A stretch of 64,000 bases of DNA from positions 558,001-622,000 of the forward strand of contig NZ_BDCD01000002.1 in assembly GCF_001613325.1 (NCBI RefSeq). Direction: 5' to 3'. The notes below the pieces were generated by a model. The model did no database searches. It saw nothing but the letters and a program-made list of their open reading frames with translations, and had not been told where the DNA came from. Origin of the DNA: Nocardia yamanashiensis NBRC 100130. Its GTDB lineage: Bacteria > Actinomycetota > Actinomycetes > Mycobacteriales > Mycobacteriaceae. The position numbers and the translations under genes are program-made. Shown here piece after piece: positions 35,226 to 43,526 of the stretch. The first letter of the stretch is position 1, and each line of letters begins with the position of its first letter.

Positions 35226-35999
35226 TCAGCTCTGGGTGTGGGCGCGTTCCCATCGGGTGAGCACGGTGCCGTCACTGTCGACGAGCAGATGCCGGCAGTT
35301 CATGGGGGTGGCCGTGGCGTTGGGGGACACCGCGATTCGCCGTTCGGTGCCGCCGACCAGCAGCGGGGAGGTGGTGAGGCAGAGTTCGTCGACGGCGTGC
35401 GCGGTGAGCAGTTCGCCGAAGAGCGCGGGGCCGCCTTCGCACAGCACGCGCGGCAGTCCGCGTGCGGCGAGCGCGTCGCGGATGGCGGTGACGGTGCACG
35501 AGGTCTCGCCCGCCTCCACGATTTCGCCCCCGGCGTCGGTCAGCAGGCGTTTGCGTTCGGCGGGCGCGTCGGCGGTGGTGATGATGATCGGCCGGGCCCC
35601 AGTATCGGTGAACAGCCGACTGGTCGGATCGAGCGCGGCGCTCGCCGTCACCACCGCGATGCGCGGCGCCGCGCCATCGGGATCGCCGCCGAAACCGTGG
35701 TGGTACAGCCGGGTTCGCAAGCGCTCGTCGGTATGCGCCGCCCCGTAGTTCTCCGCCCGCGCGGTCCCCGCCCCGACCAGCACCACATCCGCCAGATCGC
35801 GCAGCAGCCGGAACACCGTCTTGTCCGCCGGCGTCCCCAGCCCGCCCGAGCGCCCGTCGATGCTCACCGCTCCGTCGATGCTGGTCACGAAGTTGACCCG
35901 GATCCACGGCGCACTCAGCTTGGCGGGGTAGGCGTACAGCCGGACCAGGTCGTCATGGGTGAGATCTGTGAGCTGGGTCGCAATTGGCATACGCTGCAT
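35226..35999 (-). CDS. Lone RibD C-terminal reductase domain (Rv2671-like)
   Basis: A 257-residue pyrimidine/dihydrofolate reductase-fold protein with VNFVTSIDGAVSIDGRSGGL, LLRDLADVVLVGAGTARAE and LCEGGPALFGELL. It lacks the N-terminal deaminase of full RibD. The M. tuberculosis counterpart, annotated RibD, can substitute for dihydrofolate reductase and affects para-aminosalicylate response (established there). Two candidate ATG starts lie 9 bp apart. It is divergent from zapE, with a 35-bp gap, and heads a same-strand set of four genes ending in msrB. Confidence 0.88.
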   Translation of the reverse strand: MQRMPIATQLTDLTHDDLVRLYAYPAKLSAPWIRVNFVTSIDGAVSIDGRSGGLGTPADKTVFRLLRDLADVVLVGAGTARAENYGAAHTDERLRTRLYHHGFGGDPDGAAPRIAVVTASAALDPTSRLFTDTGARPIIITTADAPAERKRLLTDAGGEIVEAGETSCTVTAIRDALAARGLPRVLCEGGPALFGELLTAHAVDELCLTTSPLLVGGTERRIAVSPNATATPMNCRHLLVDSDGTVLTRWERAHTQS

Positions 36000-36022
36000 G
36001 AGAAGCCACTACACCACGTCTC

Positions 36023-36028
36023 TAGGCT
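36023..36028 (+). promoter_or_regulatory. -10 element of a leaderless zapE promoter
   Basis: TAGGCT 6 bp upstream of the GTG at 36035. The gap to the divergent ribD-like gene is only 35 bp, which leaves little room for a 5' leader; no strong -35 is visible. Confidence 0.35.
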
Positions 36029-36034
36029 ATTTGC

Positions 36035-37063
36035 GTGCAACAACGCCTCGTCGATCGCCACCCGGAGGTTCCGGCTGACCAGCTGGTGGCCCAGATGGTT
36101 CCCCCGCCCACCTTCGACGAGGTGAGCTTCGCTTCGTACATCCCGGATCCCAAGGAGCCTACCCAGGCTGCCGCGGTGAAAAAGGCCGAGGAGTTCGCGA
36201 ACCAGGTCGCCAAGCTGCGCAAGGCCGCGGACAAGAAGGGCCTCTTCGGCAAGAAGAAGCCGGTCTCCGGCATCGGCCTGTACCTGGACGGCGGCTTCGG
36301 CGTGGGCAAGACCCACCTGCTGGCCTCGATCTTCCACTCCGTGCCCGGCCCCAAGACCTTCGGCACCTTCGGCGAGGTCACCAATCTGGTGGGCGCGCTG
36401 GGCTTCAACAATTCGGTGGAGCGGCTGTCGTCGAACAGCGTGCTGTGCATCGACGAGTTCGAGCTCGACGATCCGGGCGACACCATGCTGGTCTCGCGCC
36501 TGCTCACCGAGCTGACCGCGCGCGGAGTGTCCATCGTGGCCACCTCCAACACGCTGCCGGGCCAGCTGGGCGAGGGCCGTTTCGCCGCCCAGGACTTCCT
36601 GCGCGAGATCAAGAAGCTGGGTTCGCTGTTCGAGACCATCCGCGTCGATGGCCCGGACTACCGCCACCGTGATCTGCCGCCCGCCCCGGAGCCGACCTCG
36701 CCCGCGCTGCTGGTCGAAAAGGCCGCCGCCACACCGGATTCCACGCTCGACGATTTCGACGAGCTGCTCAAGCATCTGAGCACCCTGCACCCGTCGCGCT
36801 ACGGCGCGCTGATCAACGGCGTGTCCGCGGTCTACATCTCGGGCCTGCACACCGTGCCGGATCAGGTCGCAGCGCTGCGCGTGGTGGTGCTGGCCGACCG
36901 TCTCTACGACGCCGGCACCCCGGTGACCGTGTCGGGCGCGAAGCTGGATCAGATCTTCACCCAGGAAATGCTGGACGGCGGCTACAAGAAGAAGTACCTG
37001 CGCGCCATCTCCCGCCTGCTGGCCCTGTCTCGTTTCGAGGTCCCGGCGGCCACCGCATCCTGA
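36035..37063 (+). CDS. zapE: Cell division protein ZapE (AFG1/LACE1-type ATPase)
   Basis: A 342-residue AAA-type ATPase with Walker A GGFGVGKT (86-93), Walker B LCIDEFELDD (about 136-145), and the family segments LYLDGGFG and SNTLPGQLGEGRF. ZapE-type proteins interact with FtsZ in proteobacteria; the role in actinobacteria is less clear and may involve protein quality control. GTG start, probably on a leaderless transcript. Rv2670c counterpart. Confidence 0.93.
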   Translation: MQQRLVDRHPEVPADQLVAQMVPPPTFDEVSFASYIPDPKEPTQAAAVKKAEEFANQVAKLRKAADKKGLFGKKKPVSGIGLYLDGGFGVGKTHLLASIFHSVPGPKTFGTFGEVTNLVGALGFNNSVERLSSNSVLCIDEFELDDPGDTMLVSRLLTELTARGVSIVATSNTLPGQLGEGRFAAQDFLREIKKLGSLFETIRVDGPDYRHRDLPPAPEPTSPALLVEKAAATPDSTLDDFDELLKHLSTLHPSRYGALINGVSAVYISGLHTVPDQVAALRVVVLADRLYDAGTPVTVSGAKLDQIFTQEMLDGGYKKKYLRAISRLLALSRFEVPAATAS

Positions 37064-37078
37064 AGCACGCCTCGTCGA

Positions 37079-37108
37079 TTCCGCCGCGCACCCTCGTGTG
37101 CGGCGGAA
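37079..37108 (+). terminator. Hairpin after zapE
   Basis: A 13-bp stem beginning TTCCGCCGC and ending GCGGCGGAA, with loop CCTC and no T-run, 15 bp after the zapE stop. Confidence 0.55.
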
Positions 37109-37200
37109 CGACTCAGGGGGGAACCGAGTTTCGCGTCCCGTGATCGTCGCGGGCCGCCTGCCCGGCGCACCCCGCCGGGCGTCTGTTGAAGGGAGTTCGC

Positions 37201-38007
37201 GTGATTCGACCCCGCATGCTCGGGGCCTCGGTGGTCATGGCCGCCGCCCTGTCTTTCGGTGCGTCCCCGGCCCTGGCGTTCGCCGCCGAGCCGCCCGCCG
37301 CGACCAGCGCCGTAGTGGTGAACACCGATGGCCGTTCGCTGGCTCTGCAGGGCGTGGTGAACGCCCGTGACGCCGGTGGTTACCGCACCGCCGACGGTCA
37401 CACCGTGCGTACCGGGCTGGTTTACCGCACCGGCGAATTGAGCAAGGCCACCGATGCCGATCTGGCCGCGCTGACGGGCAAGAACGTGCGTTCGGTGCAC
37501 GATCTGCGCACCTCCTACGAGCAGCAGCTGATGGGCAAGGACAAGATCCCGGCCGGGGCGACCGCCTTCCACGACGACGTGATCGGCCAAGCCCCGCCGC
37601 AGGTGATGGCCTCCACCCTGTCCGCGGGCACCGACCTCTACCGCGCCTTCATCACCGCCCCGGGCGCGAACGAGGCGTTCGCGTCCGTGCTGCGCGATAT
37701 CGCCCACAACGACGGCGCGGTCCTGTTCCACTGCACGGCCGGCAAGGATCGCACCGGCTGGACCTCGGCGGTGTTGCTGAGCATTCTCGGAGTCGACAAG
37801 GACACCGTCTATTACGACTTCATGCTCTCCAACTACTACCGCGACGCCAAGGACGGCGATGCCATGAACGGCGTCATCTCCGCGGCCCTGGACTCGGCCT
37901 TCGATCAGGCCGCCCAGAGCTACGGCAGCTTCGACAACTACGTCCGCGACGGCCTGAAGCTGACCGCCGACGATATTTCGGCGCTGAAGGCGAAACTGCT
38001 CGCCTGA
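37201..38007 (+). CDS. Secreted tyrosine/dual-specificity protein phosphatase, copy 1
   Basis: A 268-residue protein with a signal peptide (cleavage near AFAAEP, residue 29). The P-loop phosphatase signature is HCTAGKDRTG (177-186), with catalytic C178 and R184. The GKDRTG form is shared with MptpB-type and atypical tyrosine phosphatases. NARDAGGYRT and TGLVYRTGELSKATD precede it. The GTG at 37201 has GAAGGGAG upstream; a TTG 15 bp earlier is less likely. It may act on host or envelope phosphoproteins or phosphoinositides (inference). Paralogue immediately downstream. Confidence 0.88.
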   Translation: MIRPRMLGASVVMAAALSFGASPALAFAAEPPAATSAVVVNTDGRSLALQGVVNARDAGGYRTADGHTVRTGLVYRTGELSKATDADLAALTGKNVRSVHDLRTSYEQQLMGKDKIPAGATAFHDDVIGQAPPQVMASTLSAGTDLYRAFITAPGANEAFASVLRDIAHNDGAVLFHCTAGKDRTGWTSAVLLSILGVDKDTVYYDFMLSNYYRDAKDGDAMNGVISAALDSAFDQAAQSYGSFDNYVRDGLKLTADDISALKAKLLA

Positions 38008-38029
38008 CAAGCTGATTCGCGTTTCCGGT

Positions 38030-38060
38030 GCGCGCCGGGTGGCCCTGCCGCCCGGCGCGC
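38030..38060 (+). terminator. Hairpin between the two phosphatase genes
   Basis: GCGCGCCGGGTGG/CCGCCCGGCGCGC, a 13-bp stem with one G-T pair, loop of 5 nt. It is 22 bp after the first phosphatase stop and suggests the second copy has its own promoter. Confidence 0.55.
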
Positions 38061-38133
38061 TCGGCGTTTCCGGGATGATCGGACGGTACGTCGCTAGAGA
38101 TTTGCCACGCTCGGATCTGATCAAGGAGATGGT

Positions 38134-38940
38134 GTGATGCCTCGTCGTCGTGCGCTTCTGCCCGCCGCCCTGCTCGCGGTGGCCCTGGGCTTCGGCATTA
38201 CCGGAACCGCGGCCGCTGTCGATCCCCCGGCCCCGACTCCCGCCGTAGTGGTCGGCGTCGGCGACCGGGCACTGCCGCTGCAAGGCGTCCAGAACGCGCG
38301 CGACGCGGGCGGTTACCGCACCACCGACAGCAAGGAAGTCCGCACCGGCCTGGTCTTCCGCACCGGCGAACTGTCCAAAGCCACCGATCTCGACCTGGCC
38401 TGGCTCACCGCCCATAACCTGAAATTCGACGACGACCTGCGCACCGGCTACGAGGTCGCCATGGCCCCCGATCGGGTACCGGCGGGTGCGGTGCTCAATC
38501 TCGACGACGTGATCGGCCAGGCCCCGCCCCAGGTCATGCTGTCCACCTTCAGCGCCGGCGCGGACCTGTACCGCGCCTTCATCACCACTCCGGGCGCGAA
38601 CGAGGGCTTCGCCTCGATCCTGCACAACATCATCGACACCACCGACGGCACCGTCCTCTACCACTGCACGGCGGGCAAGGACCGCACCGGCTGGATGTCC
38701 GCGGTCCTGCTCACCATCCTCGGCGTGGACCGCGACACCGTCATGTACGACTACCTGCTGTCGAACTACTACCGCGATGCCGCGCCGGGCGACGCCCTCA
38801 ACGGCGTCGTCCCCTCAGCTCTGGACGCCGCGTTCGACCAGGTGAACCAGACCTACGGCAGCTTCGACAACTACGTCCGCGACGGCCTGAAACTCACCGC
38901 CGCGGACATCGCCGCCCTGAAGGCGAAAATGCTGTCCTGA
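38134..38940 (+). CDS. Secreted tyrosine/dual-specificity protein phosphatase, copy 2
   Basis: A 268-residue tandem paralogue of the preceding gene; alignment needs almost no gaps. It has a signal peptide (residues 1-29) and the intact active site HCTAGKDRTG with C178. The loop before the DLRT motif differs (LKFDDDLRT against VRSVHDLRT), so one substrate-facing acidic position changes. Starts at GTG 38134 or ATG 38137, both after AAGGAG. The gene ends 4 bp from the convergent GbsR-type regulator. Confidence 0.87.
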   Translation: MMPRRRALLPAALLAVALGFGITGTAAAVDPPAPTPAVVVGVGDRALPLQGVQNARDAGGYRTTDSKEVRTGLVFRTGELSKATDLDLAWLTAHNLKFDDDLRTGYEVAMAPDRVPAGAVLNLDDVIGQAPPQVMLSTFSAGADLYRAFITTPGANEGFASILHNIIDTTDGTVLYHCTAGKDRTGWMSAVLLTILGVDRDTVMYDYLLSNYYRDAAPGDALNGVVPSALDAAFDQVNQTYGSFDNYVRDGLKLTAADIAALKAKMLS

Positions 38941-38944
38941 CAGC

Positions 38945-39436
38945 CTATTTCGCGCCCTGTTCGGCATCCCAGCGGTCGAGCAGGGCGGGCAGCTCCTTGC
39001 CCATCCAGACGAAGAACTCGTGCATATCGCGCACCCGCGCCGCATCCTCGCCGTTCGGGTCCTCGAACAGCGCCAGCCCGCGCGAGGTCATCTGGGTGAG
39101 GGTGTCGTACATGCCGCTCTGGCGTTTGGTGAGTTCGGGCAGGATGCCGGGGCGCACCGAGTAGTAGTCGCGGCGATCGCCCGGGCGGGTGGTCTTGTCC
39201 ACCCAGTGCATGGTGGTGAGCGTCTTGAGCGCGCTGGAGATCGAACCCTTGGAGGCCTGCAGCGCCTCGGCGATCTGGTTGAACGTCTGCTGCGGGGGAT
39301 CGCAGACCAGCAGCCAGCCGACGGTGCGGCCGACCATGCGGACCAGGCCCATGCGTTCCAGTACGAGCGCGAAATCCTCCACGAAGGCCAGTTGGGCGTC
39401 GGTGGGCGTGGGCTGTTCGGGGGTTGCGCTGGTCAT
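38945..39436 (-). CDS. GbsR/MarR-family transcriptional regulator
   Basis: A 163-residue regulator with the GbsR-type wHTH (RMVGRTVGWLLVCDPPQQTF, then NQIAEALQASKGSISSALKTL) and a C-terminal helical part. It follows the ABC permease gene by 69 bp on the same strand and is the last gene of a three-gene set (ATPase, permease, regulator). It probably controls the exporter through palindromes upstream of the ATPase gene. Confidence 0.88.
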   Translation of the reverse strand: MTSATPEQPTPTDAQLAFVEDFALVLERMGLVRMVGRTVGWLLVCDPPQQTFNQIAEALQASKGSISSALKTLTTMHWVDKTTRPGDRRDYYSVRPGILPELTKRQSGMYDTLTQMTSRGLALFEDPNGEDAARVRDMHEFFVWMGKELPALLDRWDAEQGAK

Positions 39437-39505
39437 GGCTGCAGTATTCCTTCCTCGGATACGGGAAATCGGGGTGGGTTCGGCGAACCCACCCCGAGGG
39501 GACGG

Positions 39506-40285
39506 TCAGACCGCGAGATCGCGGCGGTCGAAGACGGTGAGCGCCACCGCGATCGCGGCGGCGGCCAGCGCCAGCAGGACGGCGAGGTTACCGGCGTTCC
39601 AGCCGTTCACCAGCGGCGCGTCGCCGATGGCGTAGTGGAACGGCGACAGCCGCTGCAACCAGGTGGCCCCGTCGACGAGCGCGCCCAGGCTGTTGGCGAG
39701 GTAGCCGCCCGCCACCAGCAGCGCGGCCAGGCCGAGGGTCATGGCCCGCTTGCCGGTGACCGCGCCGACCATGAGTGTGAGTGCGCCGACGGCCAATCCG
39801 AGCAGTCCGAGTCCGGCGACGGCGGCGAGGATATTGCCCGCCGGGACGTCCAGTCCGCCGGCCTTGGCTCCGGCGAGCACGCCGAGTCCGAGCACGGCGG
39901 TGACGATCACGATCTGCACGGCCAGCGCGGCGAACCGCTGCCGCAGCAGCGAACCGCGGCTGATCGGTTGCGCCAGTAGCAGATCCAGGGTGCCGCTGTC
40001 CTCCTGTGCGGCGGTGCGCGCGCCCATGGTGACCGCGAAGATCACGACGAGCAGCAGACCCATCAGCGAGAAGATGGTGGAGTTGAGATACCCGGTGGCG
40101 CTGGCGAAATCGCTCATGCCCATCGCGGTGTACATATCGTTCTGCTTGATGTTCAGCGAGCCCTGGTCCTTGAGCGACTGGTAGGACGGCAGGTACATCA
40201 TCGGCACGATGGCCAGGCCGGCCGACCAGCCGATGAGCGCGCGCCGCTGTTCCTTCAGAGTCTGGGTGAAAACCGAGCGGGTCAT
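39506..40285 (-). CDS. ABC-2 type exporter permease
   Basis: A 259-residue protein with about six membrane helices and the ABC-2 signature EDSGTLDLLLAQPISRGSLL. It begins MTRSVFTQTLKEQRRALIGW, typical for this type. It would form the membrane channel for the ATPase encoded 47 bp upstream. The exported compound is unknown; drug or lipid export is typical. ATG with AAGGA upstream. Confidence 0.88.
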   Translation of the reverse strand: MTRSVFTQTLKEQRRALIGWSAGLAIVPMMYLPSYQSLKDQGSLNIKQNDMYTAMGMSDFASATGYLNSTIFSLMGLLLVVIFAVTMGARTAAQEDSGTLDLLLAQPISRGSLLRQRFAALAVQIVIVTAVLGLGVLAGAKAGGLDVPAGNILAAVAGLGLLGLAVGALTLMVGAVTGKRAMTLGLAALLVAGGYLANSLGALVDGATWLQRLSPFHYAIGDAPLVNGWNAGNLAVLLALAAAAIAVALTVFDRRDLAV

Positions 40286-40332
40286 GACGGATTCCTTTGT
40301 GCGGAAAAGACTTCGATGCTGGCGGGGAGGGT

Positions 40333-41223
40333 TCAGCGGCGTTCGTACAGGTCGAAGAAGAGCTCTTCGAGATCGGGTTCGGTGGACAGCACGCTCACCA
40401 GCTGGTACTTGGCGGCCGTCTTGAACAGTGCGTCCACTTCGCCTTCGGTGGTGCAGCGCAGGGTGTTTCCGTCCACCACGACATCCTTGACGTTGCCGAG
40501 CCGGGCGAAGTCGTCGGCGAAAACCGTTTCCCCGAACACGATTTCGACCGAGCGCGGGGCGCGGCTGCGCAGGTCCTCGACGTTCTCGGTGCCCAGCAGC
40601 CGCCCGGCGCGCATGATGACGGCGCGGTCCGCGGTCTGCTGCACTTCGCTGAGGATGTGCGAGGACATGAACACCGTCTGGCCGTTGCCCTTGGCTTCCT
40701 CGACCAGCGTCAGAAACCGTTGCTGCAGCAGCGGATCCAGCCCGGAGGTGGGTTCGTCCAGGATGAGCAGGTCGGGCCGGTGCATGAAGGCGGCGACGAT
40801 GCCGACCTTCTGCTTGTTGCCCTTGCTCATCGCCCCGACCTTCTTGCCCAGATCCAGGTCCAGCTGCCCGGCCAGTTCCTCGATCCGCCCCGCGGGCACG
40901 TTCCCGTGCTGATCGGCGAGGAAGCCCAGCAGATCGCGCGCGGTATTGCGGCCCTCGAGGGTGAGTTCGCCGGGCAGATAGCCGATACGCCGCCGCAGTT
41001 CCGCCCCGCCGGTCCGCGGTTCGATGCCGAAGATCTCCACGCGGCCCGCGGTCGGCCGGATCAGGTCCAGCAGGATGCGGATGGTGGTGGATTTCCCCGC
41101 GCCGTTGGGGCCGAGGAAGCCGAACACCTCGCCCGGCGCGACCTCCAGGTTCAGGTCGGTGAGCGCGACGTTCTTGCCGTAATGCTTGGTCAGACCTGCG
41201 ACGCGGATTGCGGGGGCGGTCAT
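40333..41223 (-). CDS. ABC transporter ATP-binding protein
   Basis: A 296-residue ATPase with Walker A GPNGAGKST, signature MSKGNKQKVGIV in place of LSGGQ, Walker B LLILDEPTSGLDP, and an H-loop SSHILSE. The C-terminal 80 residues match drug-exporter ATPases (EPDLEELFFDLYE). ATG at 41223 with AAGGAG. First gene of the exporter set. Two inverted repeats upstream at 41243 and 41271 are candidate operators. Confidence 0.92.
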   Translation of the reverse strand: MTAPAIRVAGLTKHYGKNVALTDLNLEVAPGEVFGFLGPNGAGKSTTIRILLDLIRPTAGRVEIFGIEPRTGGAELRRRIGYLPGELTLEGRNTARDLLGFLADQHGNVPAGRIEELAGQLDLDLGKKVGAMSKGNKQKVGIVAAFMHRPDLLILDEPTSGLDPLLQQRFLTLVEEAKGNGQTVFMSSHILSEVQQTADRAVIMRAGRLLGTENVEDLRSRAPRSVEIVFGETVFADDFARLGNVKDVVVDGNTLRCTTEGEVDALFKTAAKYQLVSVLSTEPDLEELFFDLYERR

Positions 41224-41242
41224 CTCTTACTCCTTCGCTGCC

Positions 41243-41264
41243 ACCTACATCATGTTCTGTAGGT
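41243..41264. promoter_or_regulatory. Inverted repeat upstream of ABC exporter genes
   Basis: ACCTACA-N8-TGTAGGT, 20 bp upstream of the ATPase start; candidate operator for the GbsR-type regulator. Confidence 0.45.
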
Positions 41265-41270
41265 GCGATG

Positions 41271-41290
41271 TGTTCAGTATTGACTGAACA
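41271..41290. promoter_or_regulatory. Second inverted repeat upstream of ABC exporter genes
   Basis: TGTTCAGT-ATTG-ACTGAACA, a perfect 8-bp inverted repeat with 4-bp spacer, 47 bp upstream of the ATPase start. The form is typical of a dimeric wHTH or TetR site. Confidence 0.6.
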
Positions 41291-41331
41291 AGCAGAACTT
41301 GTCAACCTTCGGGATGTGACCTGAATCGCGG

Positions 41332-41360
41332 TTGACGGCCGCGCACCGCCGGGATAGCTT
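41332..41360 (+). promoter_or_regulatory. Promoter of ABC-F leader
   Basis: TTGACG (41332-41337), a 17-bp spacer, and TAGCTT (41355-41360). The predicted start is near 41367, about 170 nt upstream of the ABC-F coding region. Confidence 0.6.
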
Positions 41361-41370
41361 CGTAAACCTC

Positions 41371-41391
41371 ATGGGAACCTTGTTGATGTAA
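41371..41391 (+). CDS. Leader peptide uORF (MGTLLM) upstream of ABC-F gene
   Basis: A six-codon ORF, ATG to TAA, starting about 4 nt after the predicted transcription start, so likely translated from a leaderless or near-leaderless mRNA. Short uORFs like this precede many antibiotic-inducible ABC-F and erm genes, where ribosome stalling releases an attenuator. Peptide function here is inference. Confidence 0.4.
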   Translation: MGTLLM

Positions 41392-41436
41392 TCCGGTCGC
41401 CGCGTTGAGCTTTGCTCCGCGCCGATCCGTCATCCC

Positions 41437-41458
41437 CACGCAACCGCCTGCGGGCGTG
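41437..41458 (+). promoter_or_regulatory. Possible attenuator hairpin in ABC-F leader
   Basis: CACGC-AA-CCGC-CT-GCGG-GCGTG: a nested stem between the uORF and the coding region, followed by TGTCTTTC. It could act as an attenuator stem. Confidence 0.35.
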
Positions 41459-41539
41459 TGTCTTTCGCGTGAACTCCCCACCCATCCGGCTGTAGCCGCG
41501 CATCCGTGCGTCCCGGCATGCCGAGAACAGGAGGCTCCC

Positions 41540-43300
41540 TTGCTTACCCTCCCTCGCCCCACCGTCTCCCAGCTCACCCTCGCCGAGGTCACCCGCCGTT
41601 TCGACGACCGCATCGTGCTCGACGCGGTCTCCCTGTCCATCCGCCCGGGGGAGAAGGCCGGCATCGTCGGCGACAACGGCTCCGGCAAATCCACCCTGCT
41701 GCGGCTCATCGCGGGCCGCGACCTGCCCGACAACGGCGAGCTGATCGTGCAGTTCCCGGGCGGCATCGGCTACCTGGCCCAAACCTTGGAGCTGCCGCCC
41801 ACCGCGACCGTCGCGGACGCGATCGACGTGGCGCTGAAGGACATTCGCGAAATGGAACTCCAGCTCCGCGCGGCCGAACAGGCGCTGGTCGCCCCCGGTC
41901 CGCTCGCCGATCGCCTGGCCCGCTACGACCGCCTGCTCGAACGCTTCGAGGCACGCGGCGGATATCAGGCCGAAGCGCGGGTGGAAGCCGCGCTGCACGG
42001 CCTGGGCCTGCCGGGCCTGGACCGCACCCGCGCACTGGGCACTCTCTCCGGCGGCGAACGCCGCCGCCTGGCCCTCGCGGGCGTCCTGGCCTCGTCGCCG
42101 GAATTGCTGCTGCTCGACGAGCCCACCAACGATCTCGACGACTCCGCGGTCGAATGGCTGGAGCGCCACCTGCGTTCGCATCGCGGCACCGTCGTCGCGG
42201 TCACCCACGACCGGGTGTTCCTGGACCGCATCACCTCGATCGTCCTGGAAGTCGACGCGGGCCGGGTGTCCCGCCATGGCAACGGCTACGCGGGCTACCT
42301 GACCGCCAAGGCCGCTGAACGCCGCAGGCAGCACCTGGAATTCGAGCGCTGGAAAGCCGAACTGGCCCGCAGCAAACGCCTCGCCGAGTCGAATGTGGCC
42401 CGCCTGGACGCGATCCCGCGCAAACTGCCCTTGGCGGTCTTCGCGGCCGGACCGTTCCGGGCACGCGGTCGCGACCATGGCGCGATGGGCCGGATACGCA
42501 ACGCCAAGGAACGGGTTGCACGCTTGACCTCCGAACCCGTTGCCCCGCCGCCGGATCCGCTGCACTTCGCGGCATCGATCATGGCGGCGCGCCCCGCATC
42601 CCCGACCGAGGCGTCGTCGGTCTCGGACTCGGTGTCCGCACCCGCGGCCGGCGAGCGGTCACGTGCCGCCTCTGCGGAGCCGATCCGGGACACTTCACCC
42701 GCGCCGATCGCCGAAGTGCTCGATGCGGTGGTCGATTCCCGCCTTCGTCTCGACAACCTGCGGATCGGCCCCTCGGATCGGCTGCTGGTGACCGGCCCGA
42801 ACGGCGCGGGCAAGACGACCCTGCTGAAGCTGCTGTCCGGCGAACTCACCCCGGATGCGGGCACGGTCGCCGTGCGCGGCCGAGTGGGCCACCTGCGACA
42901 GGAGGAATCCCCTTGGCCCGCAACTCTTACCGTCCTGGAAGCCTTCGCCTCCGGCAAGATCGGCTACCCGGACGAGCACGCCGAGACCCTGCTGTCCCTC
43001 GGCCTGTTCCGCCCGTCCGAACTGTCCCTGCGCATAGCCGAACTGTCCTACGGCCAACGCCGCCGCATCGAATTGGCCAGGCTGGTAACCGATCCCGCCG
43101 ACCTGCTCCTCCTCGACGAGCCCACCAACCACCTCTCCCCGGCCCTGGTCGAAGACCTGGAACAGGCCCTGGAAACCTATCCGGGCGCGGTAGTCCTGGT
43201 AACCCACGACCGCCGCATGCGCGCCCGCTTCGAGGGTCGCCGCCTCGAACTGCGCGACGGCCGAATCGATCCCGCCGAACCGCTGCCCCGTTCGGCCTGA
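41540..43300 (+). CDS. ABC-F protein, antibiotic-resistance type
   Basis: A 586-residue protein with two ATPase domains and no membrane helices. The first has GDNGSGKST, signature LSGGERRRLAL and LLLLDEPTNDLDD; the second has GPNGAGKTT, signature LSYGQRRRIEL and LLLLDEPTNHLSP. The linker (about 245-420) is long and rich in Ala, Ser and Pro. The form resembles actinobacterial ribosome-protection ABC-F proteins (OleB, CarA, TlrC group), which displace macrolides, lincosamides or related drugs from the ribosome. TTG start with AGGAGG 5 bases upstream. Confidence 0.88.
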   Translation: MLTLPRPTVSQLTLAEVTRRFDDRIVLDAVSLSIRPGEKAGIVGDNGSGKSTLLRLIAGRDLPDNGELIVQFPGGIGYLAQTLELPPTATVADAIDVALKDIREMELQLRAAEQALVAPGPLADRLARYDRLLERFEARGGYQAEARVEAALHGLGLPGLDRTRALGTLSGGERRRLALAGVLASSPELLLLDEPTNDLDDSAVEWLERHLRSHRGTVVAVTHDRVFLDRITSIVLEVDAGRVSRHGNGYAGYLTAKAAERRRQHLEFERWKAELARSKRLAESNVARLDAIPRKLPLAVFAAGPFRARGRDHGAMGRIRNAKERVARLTSEPVAPPPDPLHFAASIMAARPASPTEASSVSDSVSAPAAGERSRAASAEPIRDTSPAPIAEVLDAVVDSRLRLDNLRIGPSDRLLVTGPNGAGKTTLLKLLSGELTPDAGTVAVRGRVGHLRQEESPWPATLTVLEAFASGKIGYPDEHAETLLSLGLFRPSELSLRIAELSYGQRRRIELARLVTDPADLLLLDEPTNHLSPALVEDLEQALETYPGAVVLVTHDRRMRARFEGRRLELRDGRIDPAEPLPRSA

Positions 43301-43340
43301 CCCCAGCCCTCCCCGCCCCCGTTGCCTCCCGTCCGCCGTC

Positions 43341-43429
43341 CCCCGTCATTCCGGCACGCCTTTAGCCGGAATCCACACGGTTCGAAACGCTGTGGATCCC
43401 GGCTGAAAGCACGCCGGGATGACGAGGGG
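43341..43429. repeat. Long imperfect inverted repeat element
   Basis: Two arms of about 37-39 bp (43341-43377 and 43391-43429) around a 13-bp loop. The left arm reads CCCCGTCATTCCGGCACGCC and continues; the right arm is its near-complement, ending CGCCGGGATGACGAGGGG. The hairpin follows the ABC-F gene and may act as terminator; the sequence looks like a dispersed REP-like element. Confidence 0.75.
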
Positions 43430-43434
43430 GACCA

Positions 43435-43526
43435 CGCCGGGATGATGGGGCGGAGCGCGCCGGGATGATGGGGCGGAGCGCGCCGGGATGGCGGGGCGGA
43501 GCGCGCCGGGAAGGCGGGGTGGAGCA
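43435..43526. repeat. Tandem 23-bp repeats (four copies)
   Basis: Four consecutive 23-bp units starting CGCCGGGATGATGGGG and ending CGGAGCG; copies 1 and 2 are almost identical, 3 and 4 diverge. They directly follow the inverted repeat and derive from its right-arm sequence. No gene was recognised between 43301 and 43589. Confidence 0.8.

Noticed and set aside
43435..43526. Tandem repeats considered as a CRISPR array
   Set aside because: The 23-bp units are contiguous without unique spacers and there are no cas genes.
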